Below are positions 33,305-43,595 of a stretch of 64,000 bases of DNA, piece by piece. Position numbers and translations under genes: made by a program. The stretch covers positions 124,001 to 188,000 of the forward strand of contig JAOPHQ010004855.1 of NCBI GenBank assembly GCA_030340625.1, in the 5' to 3' direction. Below the pieces are notes generated by a model. It had not been told where the DNA came from. It saw nothing but the letters and a program-made list of their open reading frames with translations, and made no database searches. The stretch is from Merluccius polli (Eukaryota > Chordata > Actinopteri > Gadiformes > Merlucciidae). How positions within the stretch are numbered: the stretch's first letter is position 1; each line of letters starts with the position of its first letter.

Positions 33305-33718
33305 ATTTGATAAATACAGCGTGTCCTCCCGTGTTTCAGCCGGGTCAATATAGAGCGGGGCTATTGGAAAAACAAAACAAAAAAAACGTGTGTGTGTGTG
33401 CGCGTGTACGGTGGGTTTTAACACACCACTGTGGACCTGTAGCATATTTGCTGACTGGTGTAAAAGTGTATAAACAAATGATCCATTTGAGATTCAAAAC
33501 GTAGTGAGAATGTAGCCTAAGCACGGCGACCAAGCCTTGATAAATACAGCGTGTCTTCCCGTGTTTCAGCCGAGTCCATATACTGCGGGACTATTGAAAA
33601 AAACGCGCGTGTGCGTGTGTACGGCGGGTTTTAACACACCACTGTGGACCTGTAGCATATTTGCTGACTGGTGTAAAAGTGTATAAACAAATGATCCATT
33701 TGAGATTCAAAACGTAGT
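33305..33718 (+). repeat. ~205-bp tandem repeat, left half (two units)
   Basis: Two direct copies of a unit containing GATAAATACAGCGTGTC, a short T/A run with (GT)n, GTTTTAACACACCACTGTGG and GATCCATTTGAGATTCAAAA. The array continues with two more copies at 47192-47636, on the other side of the 13.2-kb compound element. Confidence 0.9.
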
Positions 33719-34061
33719 AATGTAACACTCCAGTGGGGACTAGTGTAAATGGGATTTGTTTGTGGAGTTGCCATGGTGATTGGCGGGTGATGTGTGTGTG
33801 TGGTTCCGGTGAGGAGGTAATGTTGTTCTAGCGAGGAGTGATGGTGCGTTCTATTTTGGTGCGTTCTATTTGTCCACTCGACTCGATCTGCGAGTCGGAT
33901 TTCCCAGAGCTATAGAGTAAACAGACAGTACGTTTACATGACACTCAAGAAAGTCAACTTATTGGCTTAGTCCAACTATGATTGGATTACTAAGATGCAT
34001 GTATACACCTTAGTCGAGCTATAATCGGTTCGAATCGACTTACTCATTATCGAGTTAAGAC

Positions 34062-34374
34062 TAGAGGTGCGCGGATGGCGGTTACAGCCGCGGGCGGATG
34101 ACCTTACGAAAAATAATATTTTAATTAAATTCGGGCGGGTGGCGGTTGAACCAATCAAATGAAAAGATATATATAAGTTACATTGTTAAATATTGTTACT
34201 TGCATCCGATAAAAACGAGCACACTTTTTTTTCTCGCGTCAGCAGCGCCCGCGGATGGCGGGCGGGTGCGGTTTTGAAATTGGTCAAAAAACGTTGGTGC
34301 GGATGGATGGCGGACGGATGATGAGTTTTGTGATGCGGTTGCGGATACAATAATAGCCCATCCGCGCACCTCTA
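34062..34374. mobile_element. hAT MITE (TAGAGGTGCGCGGATGG)
   Basis: Perfect-looking inverted ends TAGAGGTGCGCGGATGG and CCATCCGCGCACCTCTA with an exact 8-bp duplication GTTAAGAC (34054-34061 and 34375-34382). The corresponding empty site GAGTTAAGACCCCTAG occurs once in unit copy 2 near 41393. Confidence 0.95.
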
Positions 34375-35379
34375 GTTAAGACCCCTAGATTATGCGATTC
34401 ATAGTCGACTAAGCGTGCATGTAGCCAATCGAATCAATCAACTTCCGGTCCTGACAGTGCAGGAGACCTCACAGTGCAGGTCTGCAACTTCCGCAGCCAG
34501 ACCCCTCTCAATCGAATTGGCTTATGCGTTGAATTGCGTTCTGCGCATGCTCGAGATCTCTTCCCGGGGCCGTGAGCCGGAAGTAGAAAGAGACGATAGT
34601 CGTGTTGTTGTTGTTGTCGCCGCCGTCGTCTAAGGGATAACGAGAAACGGCGATTTATTTAAAAAGGCGGCGCCGAAGATGGAGGAAGCCGGTGAATGTA
34701 GTTACCCCCTATAAGAATTGTGTCCCGGCCGCGGGAGCGCGCATGGCCTGCATTCATTAAAGGTGGAAGCACACGGACACTACGCTTCCATTTCACCCAA
34801 GGCTGTTTTTCTAAATGTGGGTCATCAACGAGGTTGTAAAGTAGTAACTTCGGGCACATCTGTCAAAATAAATGTTTTCTCCCGACGTGTTTACGATCTT
34901 TATTCATTCATTCAGGGCTGTTCTGGTGGGAGAAATATGTTTTCAGTAGACTAACTTACTAACTAACTTTGGGTCGGCGATGTATTTAAAAAGCTGGCGC
35001 AGAAGATGGAGGAAGCCGGTGCCGTGCCAATGTAGTTACCCCCTATAAGGAGTGTATCATCATCAACGTGCATTCAGTACACACTACGCTTCGATTTAAC
35101 CCAAGGCTGAATTTAAAGTCCATGTTTTTCTAAATGTTGCTCATCAACGAGGTTGTAAAATAACTACGATCTTTATTCATTCATTGCGCCGCGGCCGAAC
35201 TGACGGCGGCATTCTCTGATATTATGAATCTTACAGACTGCGTCGGGTTCTCCGACTCTCTGGTCCACAACAAGTAAAGACTCCTAGTCGGGTTTATCTC
35301 GCCCATGGGGAAAAGGAATTGGGGGAAATTAACTTTGGCTTTGACTCTCTGAAGTCCAGACTGAAACGCGACATGGAGG

Positions 35380-35597
35380 AGAAAGCGATGTTTCAGCAGA
35401 CAGCTGTCAGTTCACTTCGGGTCCATATCATTTCTCCATTGACGCTCCATTGTTCCTCTCGGTCGTATGCGGACTGCTCCGCCGGCAGAGCAGCGGAGCA
35501 GTCCGCATACAACCGAGAGGAACAATGGAGCGTCAATGGAGAAATGATATGGACCCGAAGTGAACTGACAGCTGTCTGCTGAAACATCGCTTTCTCG
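35380..35597. repeat. ~100-bp-arm hairpin (inverted repeat)
   Basis: From GAGAAAGCGATGTTTCAGCA at 35380 to the mirror copy ending ATCGCTTTCTC at 35595. Arms are nearly perfect over about 100 bp, including TGGAGCGTCAATGGAG / CTCCATTGACGCTCC; the loop is about 10 nt around GGCAGAGCAG at 35482. The mirrored open frames on the two strands come from this symmetry. Unit copy 2 has a rearranged version at 42340-42510. Confidence 0.92.
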
Positions 35598-36285
35598 AAT
35601 GAGTTCTATTTCATCCTTACTGACCGCCAGAGGCGGTGCTGAAAGCACTGGATATATCCACCTCGCGCATGCGCATTTCGAGTACCTAATACCAACATAG
35701 TCACCTGTGACCCCCACGTGACACCGGGAAGGCTATAACTTCCGGTGTCGTTAGAGGATCTGTTCCTTTTCATCTTCTCGCTAAGACGCATGTACCACGG
35801 GAAAAGGATTGCATTGCATTGCAAAAAGTTTGTCGATTCAAAAAGCAAGCCACGTGCAGCCTCGCGACAACGGTCGGAGCCGCGGACAGTCCGTCCTCCA
35901 GAGGCTGTGGCTTGCCGAGTTACACCTGAAGAGGAGACAGGTAGGTGGCCGACGCTTGTTGGTGAAGGCAGTGTGTTCGCTCCCGCTCCCAGCACGCGTG
36001 GGCCCCACTGCTCCCTTATTATTTGTTTTCTAACCATCTAATTTCAGGACTTACCGGTGGAGACAGCGCTCTCGCCTCACTCCCGGTAACGTTTAAATTT
36101 GGTTTGGTTTTGTTTCTTCCATTAGCAGCAGCACTTACGCTCAAGCTCATTATTATTGGTCGTACTGGTGAAGGCAGTGTTCTCGCTCCCGGTAACGCTG
36201 CCTTGTTTTGGTTTTTCTGTTTACTTTTAGCGGCAGCGCTCACGCTCACGCTAATTGTTTTTCCGGTCACTAGGAAGGGCTTCCG

Positions 36286-37815
36286 GTGACGCGGACGGTG
36301 GGGTGCCCCGCAATGGCCCACTTATGTGCCGCCTGCGCGGCTCCCCTAGAGCCAGAGGACGGCCATGATAACTGCCCCCCTTGCCTCGGTCTCGAACATC
36401 TGAGGGAGGGCCTCACTGACGGTGCCTGCATGAACTGCAGGCCCCTGCCGTGGGCACTCAGGCTGGATAGGCTGGCAGAGGTGGAGCAACGGGCGATAAC
36501 TGGCGACCCCTCTCTCCTGACGGGGCTCCCCCAAAATCTGCCCGGTCGCTCTCGGCCCCGGCACGGCGGAGCGGCGGCTAAGGGTGCCCCCCCCAGAAAG
36601 AAGGCGAGGGGCGAGCTGTCCTCCAAGGTGGACCAGCTAGCGGCAGACATGGAGCACATGAAGTCGCTCCTCCTGGCTCTTCAACCTGGGACTGGTCGGG
36701 GGCAGGCTGGATTACAGCCTGAGCCTCCCTTGGAGGATGGGCTGCCACTGGACGACGCCCTGTCGCTCGCGGCTTCGGCTAGCTTCTTTAATGAAGCTAG
36801 CACAGAAGACGACGCCTCCCACACACTGGGAGAGGCCTCCTGCTCCTCTGCTCAGGGCTCTCTGCAGGGTGCAGCGGACACGTCCATGGCGGGCATTATG
36901 CGCGGGGCTCTGGCTCGCCTGGGGCTCGATGCCCCGCAGACGGACCCGGGTCAGACCAGCGCTTTTTTCAGGCGCAACCCTGCTCCGGCCACGTTCACCG
37001 TTCCCCCTTCAGAGGAGTATGTGAAGGAGCTCCACGCATGTTGGAGGGACTCCAGGGCCCTTTCCCACTCCACCACGGATGCCCGGACCTTGGCTGCCAT
37101 GCAGGATGCGGCACAGGTGGGGCTGGGCCGTATGCCGCCGGTTGAGCCGGCCATTGCATCCCTCATCTTGGCCCCTGATGAGGCCCTGAGGCCGGATGCC
37201 AGGTGTCCCCGGCCGCAGTGCAGGGTCACGGATGACCTGCTGACTAAGGCCTATGACTCAGCAGCACGCATGGGCCGCATTGGAAATTCCCTCTCCCACC
37301 TGCTGCTGGGCCTCTCAACCTCCCTGCAGCAGGCTCAGGTCGAGCCGTCTCTGCAGTCTCTCAGCGACGCCTCACTGCAGGCTTTTGCCCTCATGGCAAG
37401 GGAGTTGGGGCGCACAATGTCCACCCTTGTCCAGACTCGCCGCCAAGTTTGGCTGGCGCAATCACCCCTGACGGAGACCTGCAGGAAGGTCCTCCGTGCG
37501 GTGCCAGGGGAGCTGTTTGGGGCAGCTGCCCTGGAGGCGCTAGAGAGGGCTGCCCGGGCAAGGCAGACCAGACAGGAGCTATCTGGGCTCCACAGGAGCA
37601 TGTCCGCTCCTAGCAGGCCTAGGGGCCCCGTGGCTACTCCCCAGCGGCGCGCCCAGCCCGACTACCCTGGTGGCCTACGTAGGTCTCAGAGGCCGGTCCA
37701 ACAGCCTGCGGAGGGGTTTCGGGCCCCCGAGCGCCCACCCCCTTGGCAGCCACGTGCCGCACGGCCTAACCAACGCCCCCCCAGAGCCTCAAGAGGCCGG
37801 GGGGGCGGGCGCTAG
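36286..37815 (+). CDS. DIRS ORF1: Gag-like protein
   Basis: A 509-codon open frame, intact. N-terminal Cys/His cluster (LCAACAAPLEPEDGHDNCPP then CLGLEHLREG and GACMNCRPLP) resembles the zinc-binding start of fish DIRS Gag proteins. There follow a basic stretch (PPRKKARGE) near residue 105, a coiled-coil-like SKVDQLAADMEHMKSLLLAL, and a conserved body around EEYVKELHACWRDS and DDLLTKAYDSAARMGRIGNS. The C terminus is Arg/Gly/Pro-rich (RGRGGGR), as expected for nucleic-acid binding. Start ATG 36286 is the first in frame; ATG 36313 (MAHLCAAC) may be the functional one. It overlaps the next ORF by about 145 bp, in a different frame. Confidence 0.82.
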   Translation: MTRTVGCPAMAHLCAACAAPLEPEDGHDNCPPCLGLEHLREGLTDGACMNCRPLPWALRLDRLAEVEQRAITGDPSLLTGLPQNLPGRSRPRHGGAAAKGAPPRKKARGELSSKVDQLAADMEHMKSLLLALQPGTGRGQAGLQPEPPLEDGLPLDDALSLAASASFFNEASTEDDASHTLGEASCSSAQGSLQGAADTSMAGIMRGALARLGLDAPQTDPGQTSAFFRRNPAPATFTVPPSEEYVKELHACWRDSRALSHSTTDARTLAAMQDAAQVGLGRMPPVEPAIASLILAPDEALRPDARCPRPQCRVTDDLLTKAYDSAARMGRIGNSLSHLLLGLSTSLQQAQVEPSLQSLSDASLQAFALMARELGRTMSTLVQTRRQVWLAQSPLTETCRKVLRAVPGELFGAAALEALERAARARQTRQELSGLHRSMSAPSRPRGPVATPQRRAQPDYPGGLRRSQRPVQQPAEGFRAPERPPPWQPRAARPNQRPPRASRGRGGGR

Positions 37816-39445
37816 GCCCACGGGGCCGGTCGTCGGCTGTTTTTCCCAGCAGCAGCTCAGTTACTGGGCTGCCTGTACTTCAGACCCTTGGGTAGTGTCC
37901 ACCTTAACCCAAGGGTACGAATTGCAGTTCCGACGCCGGCCCCTAGCCTGCAGCCGGGTCAAAATGACTATCGTCAGCGACCCGGCGAAGGCCTTAGCTC
38001 TGAGCCAGGAGTTGTCCGCCCTCCTGGCCAAGGGAGCCATCGAGCCAGTGGATCCTCTGCTCCACCCCAGAGGTTTCTACTCGAGGTACTTCCTCGTGGC
38101 AAAAAAAGATGGCAGATTCCGTCCCATTCTCGACCTGAGGGGACTCAACAAGTTCCTGAAGGTACTACCGTTCCACATGCTCACCGCATCAGACACACTG
38201 CGGGTGGTGGCCAGGGGTGAATGGTTCACCACCGTAGACCTGAAGGACGCATACTTCCACGTCCCGATTGCATCCCACCATCAGCGCTTCCTGAGGTTTG
38301 CCTTTCGCGGCCGGCACTTCCAGTTCAGGGTACTTCCCTTCGGCCTCTCCCTCTCTCCGAGGGTATTCACCAGGGTTGTTGCGGCAGCTCTCGCACCCCT
38401 GCAGAGGCAGGGCATGAAGGTCCTGCCATATCTGGACGACTGGCTGGTCTGCGCACCGTCCCAGTCTCAGGTGGCTCGGGATACGGCTCGGCTGCTTCAG
38501 CACACGGCCCGGCTGGGCCTGACAGTGAATTTGCTGAAGAGCCACCTGGACCCATCTCAGCAGGTCACATACCTGGGGATGGTGCTCGACTCAGACGCCA
38601 TGAGGGCCTCTCTGTCACCACGGCGGGTGGACGACATCCTCCTCCGCCTCCCCCTCTTCGAGAGTGGCAGGATGGTGCCGTTCATTCTCGTCCTCCAGCT
38701 CCTGGGCAAACTTACAGCTGCCTCAGCTGTGGTGCCTCTCGGCTTGCTGTCCCTGCGGCCACTGCAGATGTGGCTGAACAGTCTCCATCTGGACCCCAAG
38801 TGGCACAGGCACCGGAAGGTCAGGGTGTCGCAGCGATGCCTCCTCTCTCTATCCCCATGTAGAAGGAGGCCATATCTGTCGGCCGGCGTACCCATGGGTG
38901 CCATCCCGTCCCGTCGGGAGTTGGTCACCACAGACGCTTGCCTCTCGGGATGGGGAGCGGTGTGGCAGGGCAGGACTGCCCAGGGGCTGTGGCCGGCCCA
39001 GGGCAACGCACATATCAACGTGCTAGAGCTCCGTGCGGTGCAACTGGCACTGAACCACTTTCTGCCTCAGCTAGAAGGCAAACACGTGCTGGTCCGATCG
39101 GACAACAAGTCCACCGTTGCCCAGATCAACCACCAAGGGGGCACTCGGTCTGCACAGCTACTCCAGGTATCTCGGAGCCTGCTGACCTGGGCGTATCCCC
39201 GCCTGGCCAGCATGCGGGCGGTCTTCATCCCAGGCGACCGGAACCAGGTCGCGGACTTCCTGTCGCGACAGAAGCCCCCACCGGGGGAGTGGCGGCTTCA
39301 CCCGGAGGTGGTGGAGAGGATATGGGGTCTCTTTGGCAGGGCGGAAGTGGACCTCTTTGCCTCAGAGGAATCCGCTCACTGCCCCCTCTGGTTCTCCTGG
39401 ACGGAGGTGACCAGTCCCCTCGGGCAGGACGCCTTGGCTCACGAG
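37670..39445 (+). pseudogene. DIRS ORF2: reverse transcriptase and RNase H (frameshifted at the 3' end)
   Basis: After a short overlap with ORF1 the frame gives an RT: VAKKDGRFRPILDLRGLNK (38100), FTTVDLKDAYFHVPI (38225), FRVLPFGLSLSPRVFTRVV (38327), and the catalytic YLDDWLV at 38429. RNase H follows: TTDACLSGWGAVWQG (38927), INVLELRAVQLAL (39014), VRSDNKSTVAQINHQGG (39091), VADFLSRQ (39248). A linker WGLFGRAEVDLFASEESAHCPLW is the conserved DIRS segment after RNase H. At about 39443 a small deletion changes frame: the expected continuation LYAFPPLPLILPTLQRVLLR is found one frame over, running to a stop at 39710. The RT copies the element RNA into circular DNA. Confidence 0.88.
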
Positions 39446-39710
39446 TCCTCTGTACGCCTTCCCACCACTGCCGCTGATTCTTCCCACGCTTCAGAGGGTG
39501 CTCCTGCGGGGTCACAGGCTACTTCTGGTGGCCCCCTGTTGGCCAGGGAGACTCTGGTTTCCACTGCTGCGCAGGCTCTGCTGCAGCTCTCCATGGCGCC
39601 TCCCCGACAGGAAGGACCTTCTGTCACAACTGGGGGGTCGAATTTGGCACCCAGACCCCCGCCGCCTCCAGCTCTGGGTGTGGCCACTGCAGGGCCCGAC
39701 CCACTGCTGA
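39446..39710 (+). pseudogene. DIRS ORF2, displaced C-terminal segment
   Basis: Beyond the lesion, in another frame, the conserved DIRS tail reads LPLILPTLQRVLLRGHRLLL, PCWPGRLWFPLLRRL, LLSQLGGRIWHPDPRRLQLW and ends VWPLQGPTHC at a stop. Its conservation shows that the frame change is recent and not a different ORF. Confidence 0.75.
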
Positions 39711-40729
39711 GCTTTTGTACGGCGTCTGTCAGGAACACTATCCTGAACGCCAGGGCACCATCCACTAGGGCACAGTATGAGAACAGATGGAAGCTGTTCT
39801 CCGACTGATGTAACGGGAAGGCAGCGGACCCAGTACGCTGCCCCGTGGCCATCGTGCTGGAGTTCCTGCAGTCCCTCCTCGATAGTGGTCGCTCCCACTC
39901 CACCCTGAGGGTCTATGTGGCTGCTATTTCTTCCCGGCATGAAGGGGTCGACGGAGCCACGGTGGGGTGCCACAGGCTGGTGTCCCTCTTCCTTAGAGGG
40001 GCTCTGCGGCTGCGGCCCCCTAGGACCCTGAGAGCCCCAGCATGGGACCTGCCGCTGGTGTTGGAGGCCATGTCGCTACCGCCGTTTGAGCCCTTGACCC
40101 AGGTAGGGTTAAAGTGGCTGTCCATGAAGGTGGCTTTCCTGCTTGCCATTACATCTGCAAAGCGGGTCGGGGAGTTGCAGGCGCTGTCTGTGGCAGAGAC
40201 GTGCCTGCGGTGGAACCCTTATGGCTCAGGGGTAGTCCTATGGCCGAATGTGGCTTTTCTACCCAAGGTGCTTTCACGCACCCATCTCAACCAGCCTATC
40301 CGGCTTGCTCGCTTCGACTCCCCATCGGAGGAGGGTAGATCTGAGCTGCTCTGCCCAGTACGGGCGCTTAGGGCCTACATTGCTGCTACTGCCGGCATCA
40401 GACAGTCAGAGCAATTGTTTGTGTGTCACAGCGGCCCTAACAGGGGTTGTGCTCTGTCGAAACAGCGACTGTCCCATTGGGTCGTCGACGCCATCACGCA
40501 CGCCTATGGGGCCAGTGGCCGCCCTCCACCATCTGGGGTGAGGTGCCACTCCACCAGAAGCGTTGCAACCTCATGGGCTGCACTAAGAGGGGTGCCCCTG
40601 GAGGCTATCTGTGCTGCAGCATCATGGGCAACGCCTGGCACTTTCACACGGTTTTATCGTATCAACGTCGCCGACCACTGTCCAATGGCGGCGGTCCTAC
40701 GGCCAAGCTCGGCTGACTCCAAGGAGTGA
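39600..40729 (+). pseudogene. DIRS ORF3: tyrosine recombinase (one in-frame stop)
   Basis: The frame reads SVRNTILNARAPSTRAQYEN then RWKLFSD, a TGA stop at 39806-39808 where Trp is expected, and continues CNGKAADPVRCPVAIVLEFL to 40729. Catalytic-domain signatures are ITSAKRVGELQALS (first Arg, 40161), VRCHSTRSVATSWA (H-x-x-R, 40541) and FTRFYRIN (nucleophile Tyr, 40648). The conserved Arg, His-x-x-Arg and Tyr needed for integrating the circular DIRS intermediate are all present. The stop, if real, truncates the N-terminal core-binding part; a downstream ATG at 39845 would still yield 294 residues. The exact 5' start is uncertain because it overlaps ORF2. Confidence 0.85.
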
Positions 40730-40768
40730 GGTGGGTGTTGGCTTCTTTGTGACATTGTTGGTATGGTC

Positions 40769-41099
40769 ATCCAGTGCTTTCAGCACCGCCTCTGGCGGTC
40801 AGTAAGGATGAAATAGAATGAGAGTTACGGATGTAACTACGGTTCTATGAATCCTGGATGACCGCCAGAGTGTCTAGTCACTCAGAATCCTTGTGTTTTC
40901 GCGAGAAGATTCTGGGAACAGATCCTCTAACGACACCGGAAGTTATAGCCTTCCCGGTGTCACGTGGGGGTCACAGGTGACTATGTTGGTATTAGGTACT
41001 CGAAATGCGCATGCGCGAGGTGGATATATCCAGTGCTTTCAGCACCGCCTCTGGCGGTCATCCAGGATTCATAGAACCGTACTTACATCCGTAACTCTC
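40769..41099. repeat. DIRS internal complementary region and right terminal repeat
   Basis: CCAGTGCTTTCAGCACCGCC occurs at 40769 and again at 41030; the first is followed by TCAGTAAGGATGAAATAGAA, complementary to the left terminus, then by the complement of the right terminus (GAGAGTTACGGATGTAA). The adjoined complements of both ends are exactly what is needed to template a circle junction in the DIRS replication model. Confidence 0.9.
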
Positions 41100-41319
41100 G
41101 TTTGTTGTTGCTGGTGACGTAAAGGGGTCAACCGGTGGCTCTATTACCACTAGTTGAAATGGGCACAGCGCCACCTATCGTACCGGGGCATTACACGCTT
41201 CGGCCAATGAATCGATTTACTCGCCGCCATGTATACGCGGACAATTGCAGTTGTCCAGTTGCGGAGCATAGACGAGCTATGGCTTTAATCGATATAATCT
41301 GTGTATGTAAACGTACTGT

Positions 41320-42728
41320 ATGATTGGATTACTAAGATGCATGTATACGCCTTAGTCGAGCTATAATCGATTCGAATCGACTTACTCATTGTCGAGTTAA
41401 GACCCCTAGATTATGCGATTCATAGTCGAGCTAAGCGTGCATGTAGCCAATCGAATTGGCTTATGCGTTGAATTGCGTTCTGCGCATGCTCGAGATCTCT
41501 TCCCGGGGCCGTGAGCCGGAAGTAGAAAGAGACGATAGTCGTGTTGTTGTTGTTGTCGCCGCCGCCGTCGGATAAGGGATAACGAGAAACGGCGATTTAT
41601 TTAAAAAGGTGGCGCAGAAGATGGAGGAAGCCGGTGAATGTAGTTACCCCCTATAAGAATTGTGTCCCGGCCGCGGGAGCGCGCATGGCATGCATTCATT
41701 AAAGGTGGAAGCACACGGACACTACGCTTCCATTTCACCCAAGGCTGAATTAAAAGTACATGTTTTTCTAAATGTGGGTCATCAACGAGGTTGTAAAGTA
41801 GTAACTTCAGGCACATCTGTCAAAATAAATGTTTTCTCCCGACGTGTTTACGATCTTTATTCATTCATTCAGGGCTGTTCTGGTGGGAGAAATATGTTTT
41901 CAGCAGACAGCTGTACACTAACTTTGGGTCGGCGGTGTATTTAAAAAGCTGGCGCAGAAGATGGAGGAAGCCGGTGCCGTGCCAATGTAGTTACCCCCTA
42001 TAAGGAGTGTATCATCATCAACATGCATTCAGTACACACTATGCTTCGATTTAACCCAAGGCTGAATTAAAAGTCCATGTTTTTCTAAATGTTGCTCATC
42101 AACGAGGTTGTAAAATAACTACGATCTTCATTCATTCATTGCGCCGCGGCCGAACTGACGGCGGTATTCTCTGATATTATGAATCTTACAGACTGCGTCG
42201 GGTTCTCCGACTCTCTGGTCCACAACAAGTAAAGACTCCTAGTCGGGTTTATCTCGCCCATGGGGAAAAGGAATTGGGGGAAATTAACTTTGGCTTTGAC
42301 TCTCTGAAGTCCAGACTGAAACGCGACATGGAGGGGAAAGCGATGTTTCAGTAGACAGCTGTCAGTTCACTTCGGGTCCAAGTGAACTGACAGCTGATCT
42401 GCTCCGGCGGAGGAGTCGGCATACGACCGAGAGGAACAATGGAGCGTCAATGGAGAAATGATATGGACCCGAAGTGAACTGACAGCTGTCTGCTGAAACA
42501 TCGCTTTCTCGAATGAGTTTGTTGTTGCTAGTGACGTAAAGAGGTCAACCGGTGGCTCTATTACCACTAGTTGAAATGGGCACAGCGCCACCTATCGTAC
42601 CGGGGCATGACACGCTTCGGCCAATGAATCGATTTACTCGCCGCCATGTATACGCGGACAATTGCAGTTGTCCAATTGCGGAGCATAGACGAGCTATGGC
42701 TTTAATCGAAATAATCTGTGCATGTAAA
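41320..42728. mobile_element. Unclassified palindrome-rich unit, copy 2
   Basis: Direct tandem copy of 33974-41319 without the hAT and DIRS insertions; begins ATGATTGGATTACTAAGATG. It lacks the first ~50 bp found in copy 1 and the last bases of the terminal repeat (ends CATGTAAACAG). The hairpin is rearranged near 42380-42410. Confidence 0.75.
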
Positions 42729-43266
42729 CAGAGTTACGACACTTCCATTGACTCCCATGGTAAAAAATGGCGGACGACACTTCCGGGTTATGGAGACGTC
42801 AATAGTTCCAAACAAGGGACGGAGCTCCGTTGATTTCAATTGCTCGTCAAGAACAATTACTGGTAAGTTGATGAAACAACAGCATTTTAAACGTTTTTTA
42901 CATTTTCAAGCGTTAGCTATCAGAGGTATACTCTTAGACATCGTTATTTTTACATTTGGTTTGCATGAAATGTCGATGTTGATGTTAAAAATGTAAAGTT
43001 AGGTCAGTTAGGTCCCTAAATGGATTTAGGGACCTAACTGAAAGCTTGGTAATGGAGGCTAACGTGAGGTAATTAACGTGATAATTTCACTAAAGTCCTT
43101 TAACCTTTTGTTGTCAGGTGACATTATGTAAAGTTGTTTTGATTGTTAGGTTTTAAAACATTTCCAAAATACTACCACTAATGCTAATACTAAAATGCTA
43201 CTGCTATTACTGCTACTATTACTTAAATGCTAGCTGTTTTACTTCTGCTGCTGCTATAACTATTAC

Positions 43267-43300
<34 letters not shown>

Positions 43301-43308
43301 CATTTTAT

Positions 43309-43587
43309 TTATTTTATTCTGAACCGAGAGAGGGCAGTCACAACGTGGCGGGACGACATAAGGTCAAACCAGTGGTCCATCTTCTCCAGGAACCATGATG
43401 TGGTGAGGTTTGATTCAGGACGCTGCTCCTCCTCTGCCAGGTACTTTAAGGCAGCACTTGTCCACTCACTGAAGATGTGCATGGCTGAGCTAACTTTCAT
43501 CTTTTCGAAGTGGTTAGGCTCCAAGATGGCCCTGGAGAGGTTGAGAGCCAGCTTTAGTGCCATACCCTCTTGGTAGGACACCAGATC
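43309..43587 (-). pseudogene. P-like transposase 2: insertion-domain segment after the hAT
   Basis: Continues the interrupted frame on the far side of the hAT: LVSYQEGMALKLALNLSRAI, LEPNHFEKMKVSSAMHIFSE and TTSWFLEKMDHWFDLMSSRH. These are the conserved helical insertion-domain motifs of the family (HFEKMKV, F-x-x-NHWFD-x-MSSR class). The gene then ends in a non-coding (TAA)n stretch; the C-terminal ENLF domain is missing. Confidence 0.83.
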
Positions 43588-43595
43588 CTGTAAGG

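Larger units (their letters stand above)
35603..41099 (+). mobile_element. DIRS-type (tyrosine-recombinase) retrotransposon
   Basis: Encodes Gag-like, RT/RNase H and tyrosine-recombinase ORFs on the plus strand. Termini are inverted, non-LTR: TTCTATTTCATCCTTACTGACC at the left (core quoted) recurs inverted near 40795-40817, and the right end (41048-41099) is repeated inverted at 40822-40874. This places the internal complementary region at about 40770-40990, as in DIRS1. GTT flanks both junctions (35603-35605, 41100-41102) while the empty site in copy 2 (about 42515) has GAATGAGTTTGTTG with one GTT. Fills copy 1 of the palindrome-rich unit. Confidence 0.93.
33925..41319. mobile_element. Unclassified palindrome-rich unit, copy 1 (with two insertions)
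   Basis: Starts ACAGTACGTTTACATGACAC and ends GTATGTAAACGTACTGT, an inverted terminal repeat. Without the hAT MITE (34062-34374) and the DIRS element (35603-41099) it is about 1.6 kb. Contents include ATTCGAATCGACTTACTC-type palindromes, a CGCGCATGG region and a 100-bp hairpin at 35380-35597. No protein recognised. The block 41103-41319 is its right end. Confidence 0.6.

Noticed and set aside
33305..33718. Direct repeats considered as a CRISPR-like array
   Set aside because: Unit length (~205 bp), near-identity along the whole unit and eukaryotic context exclude CRISPR; it is an ordinary tandem repeat.
37670..39808. 712-codon frame considered as a host gene
   Set aside because: It is the DIRS RT/RNase H with typical motifs and overlaps two other DIRS ORFs; the last ~120 codons before 39808 partly belong to a displaced frame.
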